DNA from: a virus
Direction: 5' to 3' (one strand)
IMG/VR virus record: IMGVR_UViG_3300027851_000030
Location: 1 to 61,739 of that record
DNA: 61,739 nt
Positions 8,087 to 17,740 of this stretch are shown piece after piece. Below the pieces are notes generated by a model. That model did not search any database and was not told where the DNA came from. It saw only the letters and a program-made list of their open reading frames with translations. Positions within the stretch are counted from its first letter, which is position 1, and each line of letters starts with the position of its first letter. Both the position numbers and the translations under genes were made by a program.

Positions 8087-10090
8087 ATGTTATTTGATCA
8101 AGATAAAATACAAGAAGCCAAAATGTCTATTGGCACGAAAGCGGCGCATATAATAGCGGATGACTTAAAGATAGAAGATTGGAACCCCGAAAAATTAAAA
8201 GGAAAGTCAATTTTTAAGCGTGAATTGACGGCGTCAATGCAGTGGTTTCCAGAGGGCAACACGTTTAAATGTTTTGCAACGGGTAAAACTTACGATATAT
8301 TAGATCACTTCATGTGGAAATATAATCTTACCTTTTTTGATGCCGTCAACCGATTGTTTGAAGAGGCGTCAAAAAGCGATAAAGACTTTAAATACGAGAA
8401 GTGGTCGCCCAAAACGATTAAAGAAAGTAAGAAGTCAAAGTCCGAACGTATGTTGGGGTATAAATACCCGGAAGACGAACCGTTTAATGATCGCAAGATC
8501 GTTGAACAATATTTGGAACGTCGTGGAATCAACAAACAGACGATGGACTTCTGTAATGTTATGCAGGGGACAAAGGGTGAAATCGCGTTCCAATTCATTG
8601 ATATTGACGGAACGCATTTGGGAACAAAGTATCGGATCTCACATCCCCACAATAACAAGAATGAACTGAAATGGTTTTGGCAAAGCAAACGATCTGATGG
8701 GGAAACGGTTAGCCATTGTCCCATCCCATACGGGATGAATCGACTTGACTTGACTTCCCCCGTCATTATTGTTGAAGGATTAGTTGACCGATTATCTTGC
8801 GTCCAAGCAGGGTTCTCAAACACCATCGCCGTTCCGAATGGCGCCAACAGCTTTGAATGGATCGACCATAACTGGGAAATCTTCGAAGAGGTTGAGCAGT
8901 TTATCATTTTCCCGGACGATGATGAACCGGGTCAAAAAATGGCGAAAGACGTTGTGACGCGTCTTGGCGAAGCCAAGTGCAGTATTGTTAAAGTAGATAC
9001 TGAAACACGCGAACGTGTGTCAAAATACTTCAAGGGTGTTGTCACAAAAGCAGATCCGAATAGCGTTTTGATGGCATGTGGCGAAGATACGATTCGTCGT
9101 TTAGTTAAAGATGCCGAACCAATCCCCAATGAGAAACTTTCGTTTCTGATGAGGGTTGATGATATTGAAATCGAAGACATGGAAAAAATATCCACTGGGT
9201 TTCGTTCGTTAGATGAAATCCTGTACGGAAATCTGATGGGATGCTTTACGATTGTATCCGGCGAACCGAATAGTGGCAAGTCGGTATTCGCCAATCAACT
9301 TTGCGTTTTGTCGCCGATGGAACAAGGGTATAAGCCCATGATCTTCTCCGGTGAACTTGGAAGTCCCCAGTTGTTAAACTGGATCCTAAAGCCACTTGCC
9401 GGTATCGATCACATTCGACGTTGGCAAAAGGATGGGAATCCTGCCGGATATTCGATTACGAAACAGGCGAAGAAACGCATTAAAGAATACTATGATGATA
9501 AGATTATTTACTTTAGCGATAAAGATACGTTATCTGCTTCTGGCGATGAGATCATTAAAGAAATGGTTTACGCCCATAAACGTTATAATATTCGCGTCTT
9601 CTTGATCGACAATTTGATGACGGTCAACACGAATGAAGATGAAAGCGAAGACCGTTTCCAAAGCCAGACAAAGTTCATTAAGAAACTACTGGCATTTACC
9701 AACAAGTACAATGTATTCACGGTTTTGGTAGCGCATCCTAAGAAGCCTGCCAAGGGTGAAACGCCGGGGATTTATTCTGTTTCCGGTGCGTCTGAACTGG
9801 CGAACTTATCCCACCGTATGATTTGGGTAACGCGTCTTGATACTGACCCCGAAGGGTTTAATACCGAAATCAAGATCATTAAAGACCGTCCCACTGGAAT
9901 GGCAAATAAGAAGTGCAAGTTGTATTATGATAAACGCACGATGCGATTGTATAGCAATCAAAGCGAGCAAGAGTTTAAGTATCGTTGGCAGCGTGAAAGC
10001 AACATAAAGTATGATCAAGATACGGCAAGAACGATTGTAGCCAACATCAAAGACGACGGTGCCGAAGTTTTCGGTGCCACACCAGAATAA
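8087..10090 (+). CDS. Bifunctional primase-helicase (TOPRIM + DnaB-like)
   Basis: Replicative protein that makes primers and unwinds DNA. An N-terminal domain with WFPEGNTFKCFATGKTYDILDHF resembles the primase zinc/CHC2-type segment; a TOPRIM fold follows (VIIVEGLVDRLSC near 227, IIFPDDDEPG near 276); from about 370 to the end is a DnaB/Twinkle-like RecA domain with Walker A GEPNSGKS near 390, Walker B IRVFLIDNLM near 505 and H-motif HPKKPAKGETPG near 550. 667 residues is a usual size for T7 gp4-like enzymes. It precedes the polymerase by 18 nt, so both are made together. Confidence 0.92.
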   Translation: MLFDQDKIQEAKMSIGTKAAHIIADDLKIEDWNPEKLKGKSIFKRELTASMQWFPEGNTFKCFATGKTYDILDHFMWKYNLTFFDAVNRLFEEASKSDKDFKYEKWSPKTIKESKKSKSERMLGYKYPEDEPFNDRKIVEQYLERRGINKQTMDFCNVMQGTKGEIAFQFIDIDGTHLGTKYRISHPHNNKNELKWFWQSKRSDGETVSHCPIPYGMNRLDLTSPVIIVEGLVDRLSCVQAGFSNTIAVPNGANSFEWIDHNWEIFEEVEQFIIFPDDDEPGQKMAKDVVTRLGEAKCSIVKVDTETRERVSKYFKGVVTKADPNSVLMACGEDTIRRLVKDAEPIPNEKLSFLMRVDDIEIEDMEKISTGFRSLDEILYGNLMGCFTIVSGEPNSGKSVFANQLCVLSPMEQGYKPMIFSGELGSPQLLNWILKPLAGIDHIRRWQKDGNPAGYSITKQAKKRIKEYYDDKIIYFSDKDTLSASGDEIIKEMVYAHKRYNIRVFLIDNLMTVNTNEDESEDRFQSQTKFIKKLLAFTNKYNVFTVLVAHPKKPAKGETPGIYSVSGASELANLSHRMIWVTRLDTDPEGFNTEIKIIKDRPTGMANKKCKLYYDKRTMRLYSNQSEQEFKYRWQRESNIKYDQDTARTIVANIKDDGAEVFGATPE

Positions 10091-10108
10091 AAGAAAAGAG
10101 GTGGTAGT

Positions 10109-13100
10109 TTGGGAAATTATACGCCATATCATCTTCATTCCGATTTGTCCCTTGTTTCGGGTTGCGATTCGGTAACAAAGTTTGACGATTATATCCAATA
10201 CGCCAAAAATTTAGGCATGGGCGCAATGGCGTTTTCTGAACATGGAAATCTATTCGGATGGTTTTCAAAGAAACAGGCAATCGAAAAAGCGGGATTAAAA
10301 TACATTCACGCTTCGGAAGTTTATGTTACTGAATCCTTAGACGAAAAAATCCGTGATAACTACCACCTTATTTTAATTGCCAAAAACTACCAAGGTTTTC
10401 TTGAGTTGAATCGGTTGGTCAGTAAATCGTTCAATCGTGAAGACGGACATTATTACTATTCGCCACGCATTACGTTTAAAGAGTTGTTTGGCATTTCAGA
10501 CAACCTTATCCTAACGACGGCGTGTATCGGTGGCGTCTTAGGGCGTGGATCTGCCGAACTGCAACAAAGTATGTTGGATTATATGAGCGCAAATGCCGAT
10601 CGGTGTTTTCTTGAAATCCAACATCACAATGTTGACAAACAAAAAGAATACAATCTACGCATGATAGAATATAGCAAACAGTATGGGATTCCATTAATTG
10701 CCGGCAGCGACACACATTCCCTAAACGAGAAACACGCAGAAGGTCGCGTGATGTTGCAACGTGCCAAAAAGGTTTTCTTTGATGATGAAGAAGGTTGGGA
10801 TTTGACGTTTAAAACCTACGATGAATTGTTAGATGCCTATGCAAAACAGGGTGTCGTCGATTCGTTCATATATATTGATGCGATTGAAAATACCAACCGT
10901 ATGGCGGATATGGTAGAAACGTTTACGATTGATCGTAGTAATAAGTATCCTCAGATTTATGACAATCCAATTGAAAGGTTTCGGGAAGAAGTCGAAGCTG
11001 CTATCAAGTTGCATCCGACAATCCACAAAGTACATACGCAGGCTAAGATTCGCGAAGTTGTTGATACTGAATTTGACGCCTATGTTAAGACCGGCGCCCA
11101 TGAGTTTATGTTGCTTGAAAACTATAAACTTCAATGGGAACGTGCGAATAACATCCATCGTGGCGTAGGACGTGGATCTGTCAACGGATCCTTCATCGCC
11201 TATGTTCTTGGAATCACCAAGATGGATAGCATTAAGTTTGACCTAAACTTTTTCCGGTTCATCAATCCGGATCGCGTATCGTTAGCCGATATTGACACGG
11301 ACTATGGTTCGGAAGATCGTGATAAGGTCAAGGGGTTCATTCTTAAAGATAAGATGAATCTATCGAACCTACGATCAAGCGAAATCATTACCTTTAATAC
11401 TTTGGCTTTAAAGGGTTCGATTAAGGATATTGGTCGTGCGTTGGAAATGCCGTTAGACGTGACCGACGCCATATCCAATGAAGTCGAAGAAGATGAAAAC
11501 CAACAACAATTTATTGATCCGAAATGGCGCGAAAAGTATCCCATATTGTTCTACTATGTAGACATTGTACAGGGGACGATTGTTTCCATCGGTTCACATC
11601 CAAGTGGTGTATTGTTAAGCGATTTGGACATTGAAGAAACGATTGGAATGTGTAGCGTCGCCCAAAGCGACTATCCTGTATCTATGTTAGATATGAAAGA
11701 ATTAGATGCTTTGAATTATGTCAAGATGGATATATTGGGTCTTGACAACATCGCAGTCATCAATGATACATGTGCGTTAGCCGGTATTCCATTGATTACG
11801 CCGGACAACATTGATCTGGAAGATGAAAAAGTGTGGAACAGTATTCATTCGGATACTGCCGCAATCTTCCAGTGGAATTCACCCATGGGAACGCAGTATA
11901 TGAACAAGTTCTTTAGCGAAACGACATTACAACGTGCTAAAGAACAAAACGCCCAGTTTAGTTATCTAAAATGGTTCTCGTTCGCTAACGGTGCGTTGCG
12001 ACCGGGTTGTGCAAGTTTTAGGGATGAAATTGCCGAAGGTAAAATCTACGATAACGGCATGCCAGAAATCAATCAATTCTTTTCCGATACGTTGGGTCGA
12101 TGTGTTTTCCAAGAGCAAGTTATGAAGTTTCTAACAACGTTCTGTGGTTATAGTGGATCCGAAGCCGACAACGTTCGTCGCGCCGTCAGTAAAAAGAAGG
12201 GCACCGATAAGTTGTTACCGGAAATCGAACGCCGATTCGTTGACTTCGTTCACAAGAAATATGGGTATGAAAAAGATTATGCCCACGAAGTGATCCAGTC
12301 TTTCTTGAAAGTTGTTGAAGACGCTAGTTCCTATATGTTCTCGTCAAATCATTCGGATGCGTATTCATACATTGGATATGCGTGTGGATATTTGCGACAT
12401 TACTATCCACTTGAATTTATTACGACGGCGTTGAATGTATTTCGCGACAAAGAAGCCAAGACAATTGAAGTCACGAATTACGCTGCCAAACATGGAATAC
12501 GGGTTAAACGTCCTAAGTTCCGGTATTCGAAATCTGAATACTATATGGATCGCGAAACGAATTCTGTCTATAAAGGGTTAGAATCGATTAAGTATATGAA
12601 CGCATCGGTCGCCGATGAAATGCAACGGTTCTATGGAAATAAATATCCAGACTTCGTTGCGTTGTTGCGCGACCTTGCTACAACATCCATTAACACAAAG
12701 CAACTTGACATTCTGATCAAGATCGGATTCTTCAATGAATTCGGGAATGTTGCGGAATTGCTACAAGTGAATAATTATTATGCCAAGTACGGATCATCAA
12801 AGGTCATCAAGAAGGATACCATTGAAGACGAAATCATCCGTAGCATCATCGCCCGTAACGCCCGTGAAACAGATCGACAATATCGCATTGATGGAAACAT
12901 CCAAGAGATCCTAGCCGAAATCGGTCAGTACATTCTATCTTTGGATCTACCCGATTTATCTGTTGCCGAAAAGATACAATACCAAAAGGAACACTTGGGG
13001 TATGTCGATCTATCGACCGGTAAACTGGAAGATGCTACCAAGTTGGTCATCGTGGATATAACGGCGATGAAAACCAAAGACAAGAAGAAGATTTGGGCTT

Positions 13101-13288
13101 ACAAGTTAGAAACGTCCAGCTTAGGTTCTGGCAAACGTTCCGAACTGATGCTAAGCAGTCGCGTGTATGATCAGAATCCGATTCGCAAGTACGACATCAT
13201 CTTCACAAAGGTGGACTGGTTGGAAAAACAAACATCCGGCAAATATGTGAATTGGTATCTGAAATCATACCGCAAAGTTAACAGCTAA
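10109..13288 (+). CDS. dnaE: DNA polymerase III alpha subunit (DnaE type)
   Basis: Replicative C-family DNA polymerase. The PHP domain opens with YHLHSDLS (7-14) and ends near GSDTHSLNEKHAEGR; the palm has GRGSVNGSFIAYVLGI, the catalytic pair in LADIDTDYG (near 392-400) and the third Asp in VKMDILGL (near 541). Finger and helix-hairpin-helix regions follow, and the C-terminus is reduced compared with bacterial DnaE (1059 residues). The start is TTG, preceded by GAGGTGG. No separate clamp loader or proofreading exonuclease is encoded nearby, so it may rely on host clamp and PHP activity. Confidence 0.95.
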   Translation: MGNYTPYHLHSDLSLVSGCDSVTKFDDYIQYAKNLGMGAMAFSEHGNLFGWFSKKQAIEKAGLKYIHASEVYVTESLDEKIRDNYHLILIAKNYQGFLELNRLVSKSFNREDGHYYYSPRITFKELFGISDNLILTTACIGGVLGRGSAELQQSMLDYMSANADRCFLEIQHHNVDKQKEYNLRMIEYSKQYGIPLIAGSDTHSLNEKHAEGRVMLQRAKKVFFDDEEGWDLTFKTYDELLDAYAKQGVVDSFIYIDAIENTNRMADMVETFTIDRSNKYPQIYDNPIERFREEVEAAIKLHPTIHKVHTQAKIREVVDTEFDAYVKTGAHEFMLLENYKLQWERANNIHRGVGRGSVNGSFIAYVLGITKMDSIKFDLNFFRFINPDRVSLADIDTDYGSEDRDKVKGFILKDKMNLSNLRSSEIITFNTLALKGSIKDIGRALEMPLDVTDAISNEVEEDENQQQFIDPKWREKYPILFYYVDIVQGTIVSIGSHPSGVLLSDLDIEETIGMCSVAQSDYPVSMLDMKELDALNYVKMDILGLDNIAVINDTCALAGIPLITPDNIDLEDEKVWNSIHSDTAAIFQWNSPMGTQYMNKFFSETTLQRAKEQNAQFSYLKWFSFANGALRPGCASFRDEIAEGKIYDNGMPEINQFFSDTLGRCVFQEQVMKFLTTFCGYSGSEADNVRRAVSKKKGTDKLLPEIERRFVDFVHKKYGYEKDYAHEVIQSFLKVVEDASSYMFSSNHSDAYSYIGYACGYLRHYYPLEFITTALNVFRDKEAKTIEVTNYAAKHGIRVKRPKFRYSKSEYYMDRETNSVYKGLESIKYMNASVADEMQRFYGNKYPDFVALLRDLATTSINTKQLDILIKIGFFNEFGNVAELLQVNNYYAKYGSSKVIKKDTIEDEIIRSIIARNARETDRQYRIDGNIQEILAEIGQYILSLDLPDLSVAEKIQYQKEHLGYVDLSTGKLEDATKLVIVDITAMKTKDKKKIWAYKLETSSLGSGKRSELMLSSRVYDQNPIRKYDIIFTKVDWLEKQTSGKYVNWYLKSYRKVNS

Positions 13289-13291
13289 AAA

Positions 13292-13322
13292 ATAGGGATG
13301 TATCTTTACGATATGTCCCTAT
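13292..13322 (+). promoter_or_regulatory. Stem-loop between polymerase and sigma genes
   Basis: A 13-bp stem (ATAGGGATGTATC with GATATGTCCCTAT, two G-U pairs) closes a 5-nt loop. It begins 3 nt after the polymerase stop. There is no T-run behind it, so it is more likely a processing or stability element, or a weak terminator, than a strong intrinsic terminator. It would separate expression of the sigma gene from the polymerase. Confidence 0.6.
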
Positions 13323-13346
13323 TGACTTGATAGAAAGAGTGAATGT

Positions 13347-13940
13347 ATGAACTACACACCAGAAGAACAAAATGAATTGATTGAGAAGTACGAACCGTTG
13401 ATCGGCAGCGTCATCAAGCGTAAGAATCTATATTGGTTGGATGAATACGATGAATTGATGCAAGTTGGACGGATCGGGTTGTGGAAAGCGTTATCCGATT
13501 ATGATCCGGAAAAGAATAACAAAATTGAAACCTTCTTGTGGATGTCAATCTACCGTCGGTTTATAGACACCTATCTGCGTAAACATAAGACTATCGAACG
13601 TGACGGTGAAACCCATTCGTTTCAGAAGTATTCCGGCAAAGAAGATAGCGAAGAAGGATCTGGCAATTTCTTTGTAGATCTACAGACGCCGGCCATTGAT
13701 TCATTGAATCATATCATCTTTGAAAAGGTTGTTCACGACATTCAAAATCATCCCATGAAGGATACTGCCCAGATGGTGTTAGATTATTATATTGACGAAC
13801 TTGGATACCAAGAAATTGCAGACAGGTTTGGGATTACGCGTGGTGGCGTGAATATGCGGATCAAGGCGTTTATCCAATCTTATCGCAAACAGTTGATCAG
13901 AGAACATTACTTCATGCCGGAAGACTTAAACATGGCATAA
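13347..13940 (+). CDS. Sigma-70-family RNA polymerase sigma factor
   Basis: 197 residues with sigma region 2 (LDEYDELMQVGRIGLWKALSDYDPEKNNKIETFLWMSIYRRFIDTYLRKH, read as consecutive helices 2.1-2.4) and region 4 (LGYQEIADRFGITRGGVNMRIKAF, a helix-turn-helix). It should redirect host RNA polymerase to phage promoters. As last gene of the early block it is a natural switch to the middle or late programme. It is the second sigma-like protein of the phage, after the kinase-sigma fusion. Target promoters unknown; the repeated 91-bp element begins 2 nt after its stop on the opposite strand. Confidence 0.88.
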   Translation: MNYTPEEQNELIEKYEPLIGSVIKRKNLYWLDEYDELMQVGRIGLWKALSDYDPEKNNKIETFLWMSIYRRFIDTYLRKHKTIERDGETHSFQKYSGKEDSEEGSGNFFVDLQTPAIDSLNHIIFEKVVHDIQNHPMKDTAQMVLDYYIDELGYQEIADRFGITRGGVNMRIKAFIQSYRKQLIREHYFMPEDLNMA

Positions 13941-13941
13941 T

Positions 13942-14032
13942 CTTGTTCTACGCTTATTTTCAGACTTATGGACGAATGTTTGGTACAAACCAATATAAAT
14001 ACATGTCCCAACATTTACACGCGTCCTACAAA
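13942..14032 (-). repeat. 91-bp repeated noncoding element, copy 2
   Basis: Ungapped relative of the elements at 4534-4624 and 35597-35688, read on the minus strand. It lies between the sigma gene (+) and the convergent terminator and has no open frame behind it on its own strand, so here it cannot be a leader of a protein gene. A dyad site sits 8 bp upstream of it on the minus strand. It could be a small RNA or a protein-binding region. Confidence 0.6.
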
Positions 14033-14039
14033 TGCTCAA

Positions 14040-14057
14040 ATAAAATTACTATTTTAT
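14040..14057. promoter_or_regulatory. Dyad site ATAAAA-N6-TTTTAT, copy 2
   Basis: Exact copy of the nine-member dyad. It stands in the convergent intergenic region, next to the 91-bp element and close to the terminator. Confidence 0.55.
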
Positions 14058-14061
14058 CGCT

Positions 14062-14104
14062 AAAAAAAAGGTATGGTCTTTTTATGGATCATACCTTTTA
14101 ATTT
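14062..14104. terminator. Bidirectional intrinsic terminator
   Basis: 13-bp stem (arms 14066-14078 and 14087-14099, one G-U pair) framed by A-run on the left and T-run on the right, so it works in both directions. It separates the rightward early block from the leftward late block, whose last gene ends at 14109. Confidence 0.88.
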
Positions 14105-14108
14105 TATG

Positions 14109-14489
14109 CTATTCTGCCGAATCCAACAAGTTCAACATCAATCGAATCATCTTGTTGGTCTGCTTCGTCAATGCCTTAATCTGCTTCGTGTTCTGCGTTG
14201 TGGTCGGTGCAGTCAACGCTGTGTAGACTTTGTTTTCGTCAATCGCCGTTTTCAAGAACGCATTGATGCTCGTCCTGTTTTCTTCGCTCAACGTGAACAC
14301 TAACCGTTGCGTTTCAACTTCGGCTAACTTTGTCGGTGTCGCACCTTCAATCCATTGTGTACCATCCCATTTCGGACTGATGAATCCTTGCGGTACATCC
14401 ACTTCAATTCCTTTTTCGGTCAGTTCATCAAACGTGAAATCATCACGCAAGAAGTTTCCGTTTAAGTCAGTTACTCTGTATAGTTTCAT
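14109..14489 (-). CDS. Tail fibre-associated small protein (XkdW-like candidate)
   Basis: 126 residues, last gene of the leftward block. It starts MKLYRVTDLNGNFLRD, has a WDGTQWIEGA segment typical of short proteins that accompany phage tail fibres in Gram-positive phages, and ends in a helical, coiled-coil-like stretch. Placed directly after the 780-residue fibre gene (11 nt apart), it is probably a fibre assembly or attachment factor. The exact role is not provable from sequence alone. Confidence 0.6.
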   Translation of the reverse strand: MKLYRVTDLNGNFLRDDFTFDELTEKGIEVDVPQGFISPKWDGTQWIEGATPTKLAEVETQRLVFTLSEENRTSINAFLKTAIDENKVYTALTAPTTTQNTKQIKALTKQTNKMIRLMLNLLDSAE

Positions 14490-14500
14490 GTTGTTTCACC

Positions 14501-16843
14501 TCACGCTTCTGCCTTGAATATGATTCCATCCAATGAATAAGATGCTGGTATCGTCCCATAAAATTCAGCACTATTCCCACCACTTAAAACAAGTCTTGCT
14601 GTTACTGTATTAGTTGATATATTTATTAAAGGAAATGCTAAATTTCTTAATGACTTATATCCTGCTGGTAACAAAAATGTTGAAGTGCCTGCTTGTGTTA
14701 CATTGATTCTTCCCCTCAATGCAACCATTCCAATAGACGTCTTAAAATAGCCAACATCATAACCGCTAACATTTGTCGCACCATTCAACAATGTCGGTGT
14801 AATCCACGCTTCCTGTGTCTTATCTGCTTTCGTGTTCAGAATGTTCAGCAGACTTGCTAATTCCACCGTTCCGTTAAACCATGAGTTTGGGAAGTTGGCG
14901 AGTAGGTTATCCATTTGAACGGCGGTCGGTTCTTTCCCTGCACCGAAGATGGATGTTAGGTCGAGAGCAAGAACGTATTGGAAATCTATAAGTGCGTTTA
15001 ATGCAACACCAGAACTTGAATATGTCGCAACTGTTTTCAACGCTATAAAACCCAAAACATCAGACGGTTGTGTTGCCACAAAACTCATGTCATACCAAGT
15101 ATCAAGAACCAACCCTGTTTTTACTAAAATTTGGTTTGTTCCTGCCGTAATTCCATCTACAATAAATTCAAATTGATTGGGTAATGCTGTTCTGAATCGA
15201 ACCTTTAATTTTGCATAAACTTTTTTCCCTACGGCTGAAACAAACGAGGTTGCGTGTGTTCCAATAAACATAGTCGATGTTCCATCGCCTGTTGAAGTCA
15301 TAATATTCGATGCCGATGCTGTGGAAGCACCCGACATAGACCACCCTGTCGTACCATTGCTGAAATCCCCATTGGTCACCAAGTTTGTCGCAAGAAGTCG
15401 GTCAACCTTTTCATTCCACAACTGCTTCACGTTCGCAAGTTCAGATGTTCCGTTGAACCATGAGTTCGGATAGATGGAAAGCAATCGGTCGATTTGCTCT
15501 TTGGACGGTTCAAGACCAGCGCCGAAGATTTGAGTGAGATTGATTAACAAGATATTATCTGCTTCAAAGATTTTCCCATTTGCGATAGCGGCACTTGGGA
15601 AATAACAACGCACACCACCTCTTAAAATGGGTCGGTCAGCCGTTAGTGTGTATATGGTAGAAACCCTTGTGTCAACAATTGGCTTCCCTAAACTTGAAGG
15701 GATTTCGACCGTAGAGGCATTATTATAAAGTTGTAATGCAACATAATCAGCTTCGGTTGGAACTTTTACAAGTGCCGATATGTACACTTTATCATTGAGT
15801 AGAGCCGATGCCCCTCCCGCAGACGGAATCAACAAAACACTTGAACTTGCCCCCGTTCCTGTGACTAACGCTTTTCCATTGGTTACTGCCAAAGTGCCAT
15901 TTCCCGCACTCCACCCTGTCGTACCATTTGAGAAATCCCCATTCGTTACTAAGTTCGTTGCCATTACCTTGTCGGCTTTGAGTGCATCTTTGGTATCGAC
16001 TTCGGTTTCGGTGTAGTACCGTCCATCATGGGTATGCAACGTGGTATCGCCACCATCGGTCAAGTCAAGTGCGTTCACATCGGTAAGGTTGTTGACTTCT
16101 GCACCGGCTTCAATCCCGGACAACTTCAACTTTTCATCGGTTGTGATCAGATGCTTCGTACCGTCAAAACTTTCAACATCGGTAATAAGCAACTTCCCAT
16201 CCCATTGCAAGGCAAGAGCGTTGGATCGGTTGGCATCGTCCGTTCCGTTTCCGACAATATAGGCATGATCGGTTGGATTGGCAACACTTGGGTTTCCTTG
16301 AATGACATTCCACTTTCCACTTGCGTGTTGTGCCTTACCATACGCAACCGTACCCAATCCTTCTGCGTGAGATTGTTGCCCTTGTGCAAAGGTTTGAGCC
16401 CCTTCGGTATGTGCTTGGTTATTGGATGCTTCGGTATCGTATCCTTCGGCATGGGAAAAGTCACCCAATGCTCGGTTATTCGCACCTTCGGCAAAAGAGT
16501 TTACACCACTTGCGATTTGACCACTTCCGATTGCTTCTGCGTTTACACCGGAAATTGTAGATGTTCCGGCCCTACGTACCTTTTCGGTGTCCAACTCGTC
16601 GATCGCAGTTTGGACGTTAGTCGCTGCAATACCACCCGCAGGGGTATTTGGAATATCAACGGCGTTAAGGGTAACATCGCCAGACAAAGCCTTTGTATTG
16701 ACTTTTTGTGTCTTATCAACTTTGGAGTTGATCTTGGTTTCTAAATTGGTTGCACCATCCGACATCGTGACGGCATTTGCCCGTGTGCGTGGATAAATTG
16801 TATCCCCGTTGGCATCCACCATTGTCTTAATATATTTAGCCAT
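14501..16843 (-). CDS. Tail fibre/adhesin with YadA-like SHAEG roll and twin carbohydrate-binding-like modules
   Basis: 780 residues. Residues about 105-175 hold repeats of the form SHAEG/HTEGA spaced by 14 residues, the pattern of the YadA-head left-handed roll. A segment with DHAYIVGNGTDDANRS follows, then DGRYYTETEVD. Two tandem modules both begin NLVTNGDFSNGTTGWS (about 297 and 487) and are about 180 residues long, like beta-sandwich carbohydrate-binding domains. The C-terminus is a small knob. It is a close relative of the gene at 22462. Expected to bind host surface glycans. An 18-bp dyad lies just upstream. Confidence 0.82.
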   Translation of the reverse strand: MAKYIKTMVDANGDTIYPRTRANAVTMSDGATNLETKINSKVDKTQKVNTKALSGDVTLNAVDIPNTPAGGIAATNVQTAIDELDTEKVRRAGTSTISGVNAEAIGSGQIASGVNSFAEGANNRALGDFSHAEGYDTEASNNQAHTEGAQTFAQGQQSHAEGLGTVAYGKAQHASGKWNVIQGNPSVANPTDHAYIVGNGTDDANRSNALALQWDGKLLITDVESFDGTKHLITTDEKLKLSGIEAGAEVNNLTDVNALDLTDGGDTTLHTHDGRYYTETEVDTKDALKADKVMATNLVTNGDFSNGTTGWSAGNGTLAVTNGKALVTGTGASSSVLLIPSAGGASALLNDKVYISALVKVPTEADYVALQLYNNASTVEIPSSLGKPIVDTRVSTIYTLTADRPILRGGVRCYFPSAAIANGKIFEADNILLINLTQIFGAGLEPSKEQIDRLLSIYPNSWFNGTSELANVKQLWNEKVDRLLATNLVTNGDFSNGTTGWSMSGASTASASNIMTSTGDGTSTMFIGTHATSFVSAVGKKVYAKLKVRFRTALPNQFEFIVDGITAGTNQILVKTGLVLDTWYDMSFVATQPSDVLGFIALKTVATYSSSGVALNALIDFQYVLALDLTSIFGAGKEPTAVQMDNLLANFPNSWFNGTVELASLLNILNTKADKTQEAWITPTLLNGATNVSGYDVGYFKTSIGMVALRGRINVTQAGTSTFLLPAGYKSLRNLAFPLINISTNTVTARLVLSGGNSAEFYGTIPASYSLDGIIFKAEA

Positions 16844-16865
16844 TCAACTCACCACCTTTTCTCAC

Positions 16866-16883
16866 ATAAAACGAGTATTTTAT
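16866..16883. promoter_or_regulatory. Dyad site ATAAAA-N6-TTTTAT, copy 3
   Basis: Exact copy, 22 bp upstream of the start of the 780-residue fibre gene and between it and the preceding gene's stop. On the minus strand TTTTAT is followed by GTGAG, as in copy 4 before the related fibre gene. Confidence 0.6.
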
Positions 16884-16885
16884 TT

Positions 16886-17473
16886 TCATGTTAAAACCTC
16901 CAAAGGATCTGTTAACGAAATCAATCCGTATCCGGTAATCTTGTCCACCTTGTTTCCAAGTAGACCATCGACTTCGCTCTCCGTGTAATATCTTGAATCA
17001 TGGACGTGTAACGAAGTGTCGTTGCCATCGGTTAAGTCCGTTATGGCAGAATCGGCAATCAAACTCTTGCCTGCAACCTTATCAACCTTTAAATTAAGTT
17101 GCGTATTTAGAAAATCCAAGATGTCTTGCGTTATTACAGACATATCCGTAATGACAACCAACGAATCATCGACCTTTAAATTATAGATCGAAAAACGTTT
17201 GGTTTCACCAGTAGGAAGTTTCGCATAAGGTTGGATGTACAACGTTCCTGTTTTTAATTCGGCGTTCGTCATTATATAATTAACGATTGTGTCCGAACCC
17301 AAAGATTTAAAACTGGGGACGTTGCCCGGAATAATAAAGTCTACGAATTTCGGCCAATCTTCATAGTCAGTTTCAGTAAAGTCAAGCACAAGTTTAATCG
17401 TTTGGTGATCACCCTCGTAGGGTGGGTTCCCCGTGACTGTTTGTGTGTTGACATAATAAGTGATTTGTTCCAT
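16886..17473 (-). CDS. Baseplate/fibre protein, BppU-like N-terminus
   Basis: 195 residues. The N-terminal 115 residues (YYVNTQTVTGNPPYEGDHQTIKL..., FTETDYEDWPKFVDF, MTNAELKTGTLYIQPYA) form a beta-rich domain like the upper baseplate proteins that anchor receptor-binding proteins in siphoviruses. The rest is fibre-like (KVDKVAGKSLI, HDSRYYTESEVD). It ends LISLTDPLEVLT, nearly the same as the end of the next upstream protein. The ATG overlaps the preceding stop. Likely links fibres to the tail tip. Confidence 0.65.
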   Translation of the reverse strand: MEQITYYVNTQTVTGNPPYEGDHQTIKLVLDFTETDYEDWPKFVDFIIPGNVPSFKSLGSDTIVNYIMTNAELKTGTLYIQPYAKLPTGETKRFSIYNLKVDDSLVVITDMSVITQDILDFLNTQLNLKVDKVAGKSLIADSAITDLTDGNDTSLHVHDSRYYTESEVDGLLGNKVDKITGYGLISLTDPLEVLT

Positions 17474-17682
17474 TATGTAAGCACCTCTTCTGGGTCGGTC
17501 AACGTAATCAAACTGGTTGCTTCAATCGCATTGATCTGATTCTGCAAGTTGTCAAATTCAGTGTTCGCAAAAACGAACCCCGCCCTTGCACGGATCAAAC
17601 GCAATAAAGCACTGTAATCATAATTGTCAATCCCTTGATCGGATTCCGAATTTGGGATTTGGGTCTGGTATCTTAGTGACAT
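17473..17682 (-). CDS. Small fibre-region protein
   Basis: 69 residues with a helical middle (SALLRLIRARAGFVFANTEFDNLQNQINAIEAT) and the C-terminal peptide LITLTDPEEVLT shared with the following gene. It lies after a terminator hairpin and overlaps the next start by one base. The shared tail suggests both proteins are handled by, or attached to, the same partner. Function unknown. Confidence 0.6.
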   Translation of the reverse strand: MSLRYQTQIPNSESDQGIDNYDYSALLRLIRARAGFVFANTEFDNLQNQINAIEATSLITLTDPEEVLT

Positions 17683-17695
17683 TATTTCACCACCT

Positions 17696-17736
17696 TAAAA
17701 GGAAACCCCGTAATCCATCCAGACTACGGGGTTTTT
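17696..17736 (-). terminator. Intrinsic terminator after the fibre gene at 17741
   Basis: Perfect 10-bp stem AAACCCCGTA/TACGGGGTTT (arms 17703-17712 and 17725-17734) with a 12-nt loop. On the minus strand it is followed by CCTTTT; on the plus strand by TTATAC. It begins 4 nt after the stop of the 469-residue fibre gene. Confidence 0.75.
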
Positions 17737-17740
17737 ATAC

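Noticed and set aside
13292-13322. Intrinsic terminator between polymerase and sigma genes
   Set aside because: The stem is good but no T-run follows on the plus strand, so I list it as a stem-loop of unknown role.
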